From Limnoperna fortunei (lineage: Eukaryota; Mollusca; Bivalvia; Mytilida; Modiolidae), in assembly GCA_944474755.1 (NCBI GenBank), contig OX104114.1, forward strand, positions 82,322,623-82,386,622: a stretch of DNA of 64,000 bases, written 5' to 3'. This document shows positions 40,201 to 49,200 of the stretch, piece after piece. Numbering within the stretch: position 1 is the first letter of the stretch; each line of letters begins with the position of its first letter. Under the pieces are notes generated by a model, which was given only the letters and a program-made list of their open reading frames with translations, did not search any database and was not told the origin of the DNA. A program made the position numbers and the translations under genes.

Positions 40201-43200
40201 ACAGGTTGAAAACTTTTGATGTCAATTTTGTAAAGATTATATAGGGGAAAAAATAAGTTTAGAAATTAAAAAAATAAACTTGGTTACTAAAAAAAGAACC
40301 TTTTTTTTGATCATGGTTGCCTGTTATTATACCTTTAATAAATTAGATAAAAGTATGGGGTAATAGACTTTTCCCACCTAAATTTTCCACTATATAACTC
40401 AGTTGGGATGTTTTTTATTAAGAAATTATCCTATATAGATCACATTGTACATTCCATGGTACAATGTAAATGGTGTTCTTTTCTTCATGTCACTGGTGAC
40501 TGCTCTACAGTGGATTTTCAATTTCCTTCAGACACAAACCTTGACAAAATACAAAGGTTTTGATTTATTTTAAACTTCATAATATAAAGTGAAAGTTATT
40601 TTAGACTAAAAGAAAATTTTAATGTTTCTTTTGATTTATGATGCCAAAAAAATTCATTTAAACTAGAATAAAAAATTCTATATTTAACAGTTTTCAAATT
40701 TCATTATTTAACCTGAGAAAAATTATTGTTTATAGTTTTCTGTACCACTGATCACTGCATCTTACAGATGTATAAAATAGTTTGAATTAATGTAAAACAA
40801 CTATTAATAACTTCTCACATAATTCCTATCAGAGGTCGCGTTAACGCCAAATATTGCGTTTTTTACGCAATTAAAAAAAATTCCATGCAAAAATATTAGA
40901 CCCTGCGTGCAAATGCACGCAAGGATAAAGGAATTTTGTTTTCATTTATAAATAGAAATGGTTATGATGAAAGTAAGCGAATTCTCCAAATGTATTATCG
41001 AGAATAAAAATTAAAGATCGCAGATTGCAACTCAGAACTGACATGAACCGAGCTGTTGTTCCATTTAAATATTCAAATTAAAATTTTATTTGTTCAAATA
41101 ATAATGTTAAACATTTGGAAATCAGCTGATGTAGTTCTTACGAAATCGGATGGCATGTTTAAACACACATTCTGAGAAAGTCCCCTATAATAATTATTTA
41201 TATCAACCAATCAGATCTTTACAATGGTCAATACACAACATTTTCTCTCGTTGAATAAAACAGTGAAGACGATATTGCATTAATTTAATACTGAACAATC
41301 AAACCTTTAAAAAACAATATCTACTTGATCTGAAACAGAAGAGTAATAAACTTACCTTACAAATCAATACGCATGTGTAAGTCATATTGTGTTTTGAGAC
41401 ACGCTAATTTCAAAGACTTGCACGCAGATTTTTACCATTACTGCATTTTTTTAACGCAAAAATTTATAGCCTAGCGCGACTATTGCCTATTCCAACTTCC
41501 TACAGGAGAACAGTTTTAAAAGGCAGTTATAGAATCTAACTCTCTTTCATCTATAGCTCCTTTTGCATTTGGGTGCAGTAGTATAGTTTACTAATAAAAG
41601 CTTAAATATTAACCTGGTTATACATGTACTTTAATCATTTAAGACCCACCCCAAACCATTTTACATATTTACTCATCCCATATTATTTACATATGACCCA
41701 CCCACACATACCATTCAGAGTAACTGAAAAACATGTAATTCATCTTATTTCTTGTGATTTGGTCACTAAACAAATGTATACTGACTTCATAACATGTTCC
41801 ATAATGACCAAGTAGATAATGCCCATCTAATCTATCTGTACATTTCACTTTAACTTGTCTTAGCTGTATGATTAAGCATCTGAAGTAGGGCCTCACTGGA
41901 CAAGTGGTCTACATAGTTTATTTATTGTATTAATCGTTAGAGTGTGAACACTCGGATTGAGACTACAGGTAATGTGTACTGGGATTGAGAATCTGACTAC
42001 AAGTAATGTGTACTGGGATTGAGAATCTGACTACAGGTAATGTGTACTGGGATTAAGAATCTGACTACAGGTAATGTGTACTGGCATTGAGAATCTGACT
42101 ACAGGTAATGTGTACTGGGATTGAGAATCTGACTACAGGTAATGTGTACTGGCATTGAGAATCTGACTACAGGTAATGTGTACTGGCATTGAGAATCTGA
42201 CTACAGGTAATGTGTACTGGCATTGAGAATCTGACTACAGGTAATGTGTACTGGGATTGAGAATCTGACTACAGGTAATATGTACTGGGATTGAGAATCT
42301 GACTACAGGTAATGTGTACTGGGATTGAGAATCTGACTACAGGTAATGTGTACTGGGATTGTTCTGGGATTGAGAATCTGACTACAGGTAATGTGTACTG
42401 GGATTGAGAATCTGACTACAGGTAATGTGTACTGGGATTGAGAATCTGACTACAGGTAATGTCAAGCCATTTTTGGAAAGGATTTCCAGTTTGTCAGTAA
42501 AGGTGTATTTGCAATGCTTAGATGAACTGCTACTTGACATAATGAGATTTTACAGTTACTTCTCTGTGGTTGTCATATCCTTACATTCTTCAGCTTCTTC
42601 TCCCTACTAACCTGGTGGCTAGATTAAACCTGTAGCAGAAACACTTCAGACAGTAGATTTTTATGCAAGCAAACTCATTTCTCTTCATCTATTATATTTT
42701 CTAGCTGACTTGGGTCACAATTGCCATCATGTGGCATCCATCACAGTCTGCTTGAGTGTGGGTAACTTTAAAAAAAATCTGCTAATTGGTAACCACTAAG
42801 CCAATTTAAATGCTCAGATTTACTAATATTATTTTAGACCACAATTATCAGATGGCTTTGGGTTTTATGACTTTTTTGTAAAAGTTTGTTTATGCCCATG
42901 CCAATAGGTCGAGATTGTTTGTTCGATTCTCACTGCAGGCAGGGTGTACTCCACTCCAATCTTAATTGACAAGGATTGCCAGTTTTTCTACTGAAGGTTG
43001 GGGGTTTTCTCCGGGTACTACGGCTTCCTCCCCCAATAAAAACTGGACGCCATGATATAGCTGAAAATTGCTGAAAGTGGCATTAAAACACCATTCAAAC
43101 AAAACAAGCCAATAGGTGTCAGCAGTGTTTATATTTGGTTCTGTTTCTACGTTTGAAATTGGTTTCTGCATACCTAGAGCAAATCAGTTGAAATTTTGAA

Positions 43201-46200
43201 ATGTTTTTGGGAACCACAAGACACAAATTGGGTTCGAATAAAGCTGTTTTCACTTTTGTCATGTCCCATTATAATGCTAAAAAGAGTTAAAAGTTGTAAA
43301 TAGATAAATACATAGAAAATAAACATTATACATAATTACCAATACAAGCTCTACATACCTATGTACTGAAGATAGCTCAGAGTGGTTTGTCTTCCAGGTG
43401 AGTGATAGAAGGATCCAGGGAGCCTCTGGTTCTTTTAGCAAGTCAGTATTGTTTTACCAAGGGATCTGTAATAACAAGATACATATAATCTTTGCTGAAA
43501 TACTTAATTTTGACATTTATGAAATCTACTGAATTCAGACGTGCACAATATTAATTCACAAACTTAACTGATATCTGAATGAGTCGTTAAATATGATTAT
43601 CTTCTTTTATTGCAACTTTCATTTTAGAAAATATAGTAATCTATAAATATTTCAAATGGAATTTCTGTAATAGAATTAAGAGCAAGAAATAAACAGCATT
43701 ATGTTTTTCAGACAAGACTGAAAGAAGAAGAAGAGCAAAGAGATGAAATTTGTAGAGTAAAACAGAGTGAAGTGGAAGAATTGAAATCAGACACACAACA
43801 ACTCAAGAAAAAACTCATTAAACTTATCAAGTAAATTATAAATTCTCTTCAGTTTTTTTTTGTTAACTTTAAAGTTTTTTACTTTGATTGTTTTGCATTT
43901 TAAAATTCTCTTAAAAAAATAAAATGGAAGATTCATAGTTGTATATATAATTTTGTAGATATTTAAATTCTTGTTTGGGGAAATCTGTATAGCAGACAAG
44001 TTTCAGCTGGTTTTAAAATAATAATTTGATTTGACTTAAAAGCAGAAATTTTTTGCCATCTAAAGGATCAATTGGGTTATATGATATGACCTACCTTGGG
44101 TCATAAGTTGTATTCATACATTAATAAAATGTTTTATTGATAAATTTGGTTTACAAGCAAAAAATAATGTCAGGAGAGGAGTGTTCTTCATACATGTTTT
44201 GAAATAAATTGTGATATATTTTAGGAGAAATTCCTTTCTTGCATAATGTGAAGCGATTATTTCCCATTTTTTTAAAAATAATATGGTCAATGTTTTGGTA
44301 GGAATTTCCTGTAATGACAGTTAAGGTATATATCATGTAATTATGTTTTTTAAAGACTTAAAAAATGATTTTGGTTCAATAAATGGGGCTACAAAGATTT
44401 TATTTGAAAATCTATGTATTATTGGAAAGTGTTTTTAAACAAGACTTGATTGATTAATTGATGTTTAAAGTCCAGCATGCAACTATATTCAGGACATGAA
44501 CAGGTAAAAAACATGAACATGAATTTATAGATATTGTAAAGAAGTAACTAAGGAAACTTAAATGAATTAGAGATGCAAATAGACGATTGGTCCATATGTT
44601 TTTATAGAGAGAAAGATTCATTATGGCAGAAAACAGACCAGTTGTCATATCAACAGAAAATGGCAGCTAAAGATAAATGGATGGATGAAAAGAGTGTGAC
44701 ACAGTGTATGCTGTGTAAGAATGAATTCAGTTTTACTGTCAGAAAGGTAATTGTTCATAATTATACTGTTATTGAATGTATACATAGATATATAGCAATG
44801 TTTGTCTTGAAACACTGACTATTTCCCCATGTGCCAGCAGAGTGACATTGTACAGTGTTAAAAAAGATAAATAAAATTTGTATATCTGGAGGTGCTGTTT
44901 TATTAATAAATTTGAAATAAGATAATTAAAATAATATGGTATGTAAAAATTAAGAAAGTAACATAATCAGTTAAATTCCAATTAGTTTCAACAATGGAAA
45001 ACTGTGAAATACCACACATTATTAATGAAAATAGTTCCTTTGAAAGTTCCCCATCAACAGAAAATTGTATATTGTTTTATACTTTAAATTTTTAAATCAA
45101 TATGTTTAGTGTATACATATGTGTTATTAAGATGACACATGTAGCTTGTAAATCATAGAATAAATAAAAAATTGTGTTGTTGTCAGTGTGTCATATGTCT
45201 CATTGTAGCACCACTGTAGAGTATGTGGTCGAGTGTTCTGTTACCAATGCAGTGATAATTGGATAGAGACTACACATAGCAGGTCAGTCAAAATACCTTC
45301 AGTGAATTAAATACCAGATGACCTGTTCAATTAATAAAGATTTCAAATATTGTTTCTTAAAGTTAAGTTTGGTTTCCTCAGAATTAAGATTTATTCACGG
45401 TTGTGTTTTCTCAGAATTTGAATTCATTCAAGGTTCAGTGTACGAAACATTGGCATGTCTGGGGGTGTGAGATTGAGTATAATTTTTAACAAGGTATACA
45501 TGTCTTAATTGACAAGGACTTTTGTGCCTAGGTTCAGGGTCATACATGGATATTTAGTCTCATCCACACCTCACCCACCCCACACAACAAGATCTATATA
45601 TTTCCTATTTATAAACAAAACAAAATTAACAGAAGTATTGAAAATGGTAGAATTACTATCATTCTTGCTTCCATTTGTTACAGCAAAAAATCTAGAGCTT
45701 GCAAGACATGTTATGAGCGACATAAACAGATTGAAGAGGAAGATCAGCTGACCAAGGCTAATGACAGCGACAATGATCTGGAGGATACTATCGAAATACC
45801 AAAGATGCTTAAACCTAGAGGAGTAATGAATGAGAGTACTACCTCTACAATATCAGGTGTGTAGCAGAGGATTTTCATTTGTAATTTCTCTTAGCTATAG
45901 CTCTATTTAGGTTTTACCTCCATAGTTTGAAGTTTATAGTTTGTTATCAAAATGAAACATGATTACAAATTGTAACTCAGACTCACTGAAGATTGAAAAC
46001 TTTTCATAGGAAAATGTGTGTTTGATTGTTATAATATTTGACAGGGACAAATGCAGCTGATTTGCTAGATTGATCTTCTTGTATGTGATACATTTGTTGA
46101 GAAACTTAAAAACTTGGCTAGTCTGAGTAAAATTTTATACCTATATTTTCTTGTTATAGCCTCCTCAGTACAAGATGATCTCAGCCAGACATCAGATGAT

Positions 46201-49200
46201 GCTGTTGTCAAGGATACTGATCACATGACCATTCCTGGTCAAGTTGCTTCAGCAATCACTGTATCAATGGTAGATGGTAACATTCCTGATGAAGTCAAAG
46301 AAAGACAGATAACTCAGTAGGTGAAAATAAAAGGATAATATCTATATGAGAATGTCCTCCTTTTAGTAAATGTTATGTTTGTTTCTGTGTTTAGATCACC
46401 TGACTGAAGGTCAGTGTGAACAATTGTCAGTCAGACAATTTCTGCATGATTGCAAACATTGGGCCATTGGCTGGTTTTGAATAATATTATCAGTCAGCAG
46501 AGCTAGTTTACAATGAGTTACCTTTACTGATTTTGCAGAATATGCAAAAGGCTTATTTTGACAAAAATTAATTAAAAATCTCCTTGGAAACCAATTGAAC
46601 TTTGATTGAATAAGCATTAGAAGGATTTGTCCAAATTATGTATGATTGTCTGCTCTCCAACATGTTGGTCACTGTTAATAAGAATAGAAAATCCTTTAAA
46701 TGGCAAATTATATCATACTTTTTTAAAAAAACAGGTCAAATATGAACTAGTCTCATGAAGAGTAGTTTAATATGTATTCCAGGTTTGACTGAAAAATAGA
46801 CAATTGGTCATATTAATAAATATGCAAAAAGACATATTTTGATAAAAATCGATAAAAACTCTTGCCTTTGCAAACCTCGGCACCATTTTAAACAAACTTT
46901 CAATGATCATTAGAAGGCCCCTAATAAAAGTTGAATTGCTATCAGATTGGTGTCATTACAAAAAATGTCTCTGTGTATATTAAAATCTGTTTCTGGCATT
47001 TATAAAATTGATTCATTTGCTGATTTGAACCATTTTAATTTCAGAAAAGATGACAATTTCCATGTTATCTCTGATGAAGAGGTGTCAAAGTCATTAACCA
47101 AGAATGAACACCCATTTCTGACATCAAATCCAAAGTAAGTGTGAATATGAAGAAAAAACCAAATACTGAAGAAGTAAAAATGAAATATTCAAAAGATGCA
47201 TATTTATATTCAGATGAATTAATGGTCAGATTTGTATTTTGTGAATAGGACGAATTAAACAGTCAATCAATAAATCAGTTGAAAAAGTTCATTTTTACTT
47301 AACTTAATCAATTTAAGAATTTTAAGAATCATTAAATATTGTACATCTTATAAAAGCAGTCAGATTTTTATTGTTCTTTAATTATATGATGGATATATAT
47401 AATCAATTGATTTTTTGTTTTGAATGGTGTTTAATGCCACTTTCGGCAATTTTTCAGCTATATCTTTGCTTCCAATTCTTATTAAGGGAGGTAGCTGGAG
47501 TACCCACAGAAAACCCCCTGACATTGGTTAGGAAAACTGGCAATCCTTTATAATCAATTGACTTTTTTTCTATTCATACCCCGTGCTCATGGAAGCAGAG
47601 ACATATTATCATTATTTATAGTCTTATCAAATATTTATAGTATGTATATCTTGTATATCATCATGGCATGTATGAAGAATTCTTTTGAAATAGATGTACA
47701 AATGTATTTGTGTTTAAACTCAAAAAGAGAAATGTATAATATCCATACAATGCTATAGTCTTATACTGACTATAGTTAATTACTCCATCTTCATTCTGCT
47801 GAATCACAAACAAGTTGCAGCTTTTATTAAAAACTTTTCGCAGTATGACAGCCAGCATAACAATATCCACAGATGAACTTGAGAAAGGTCAAGTTAACAG
47901 TCATAATGAGATTTGGATAAAGCCTGGAAAAACCTTTGCTGTTCCTGTTTTAATAAACTGCTTTAATACTACATTGTGTTGGGAGTTTAGTTCTGCTCCT
48001 AAGGTAATCTGTAGTAAACATTATAAATCTTCCCTTTCAAATAACTGTTGAAATAAAGAATATAGATGAACTTGAGAAAGGTCAAGTTAACAGTCATAAT
48101 GAGATTTGGATAAAGCCTGGAAAAGCCTTTGCTGTTCCTGTTTTAATAAACTGCTTTAATACAACATTGTGTTGGGAGTTTAGTTCTGCTCCTAAGGTAA
48201 TCTGTAGTAAACATTATAAATCTTCCCTTTCAAATAACTGTTGAAATAAAGAATATAGATGATTGTTGTTTTGATAAAGCATGACAATTTTTTTAGTTTG
48301 GATTAAATTCTTTATAGGGCATTGAACATAGCACAAACTATTTTGTACAGTTAAACCTTTCTTAGGTTTTTCTTTTAAGATCAGTAAAATACACATTTAA
48401 TGTCAGGCAGGTGGTTGTTAGATACAGATAGAGTAAATATGAAATAAACTATTAGGTTATTTTATTGTAGGGTTTTGTGCCAGTTTACAGATACCCAATT
48501 TTTGCTGAATCCCAGATTGCCACGTCCAATTTGCGGATTCCCAGTTTGCTGATTCCCTGATATTTGACCATTTAAGAACAATCTACAATGAGTATACATG
48601 AATGATTGTAGGTTTATATATGCATTCTCTGTAATATTCATGGGAAAGATGTGACATTTTTAATTCACTAAGAGTATTGGTAATTATTTTGCATAATTTG
48701 TCCTAAGCATCCATAATTGTCAGTAAAGTTCAGTGAATTAAATTAACTTGGTTTTTCTCAAATCCAAAATTATCAGCTTATCATATTGATTTAAAACAAA
48801 GAACATCCCAAGCTGGCAATTTATAAGTAACAAATTAAATTCTTTTTTATGTCAGTTAAATTATTTAATTAATATAATTAATTTACATAATTTTCTTAAA
48901 CACAGATAATTCTCGATAAAATTCTTTTATACACCTGTTCTTAATTGGTTAAATAATAGGGAATTGGCAAATTGGACGCGGCAATCTGGGAATCTGCAAA
49001 CTGGAATGCGCCCTATTATAGAGGTGGTTTGCTAATACAGATTTGACGGTTATTAATTATAAAGGACATGGGGCATTAAGGGCCTTTTAAAATTGTGATT
49101 GTATTGTGCAGACTTTGTAAAATGAATAAGTAGAAATGTTTCCTAATATGGTGTAATCATTTTAAAATTCTTTCTCAATTTAACCAGTTATTATGTCTCA

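Noticed and set aside
41954..42462. CRISPR-like array of regular repeats
   Set aside because: Units are contiguous with no unique spacers; this is a minisatellite in an animal intron.
46318..46320. In-frame TAG at the end of FYCO1 exon 18, suggesting a pseudogene
   Set aside because: The donor GTAGGT at 46317 removes it and gives the exact phase required by exon 19.
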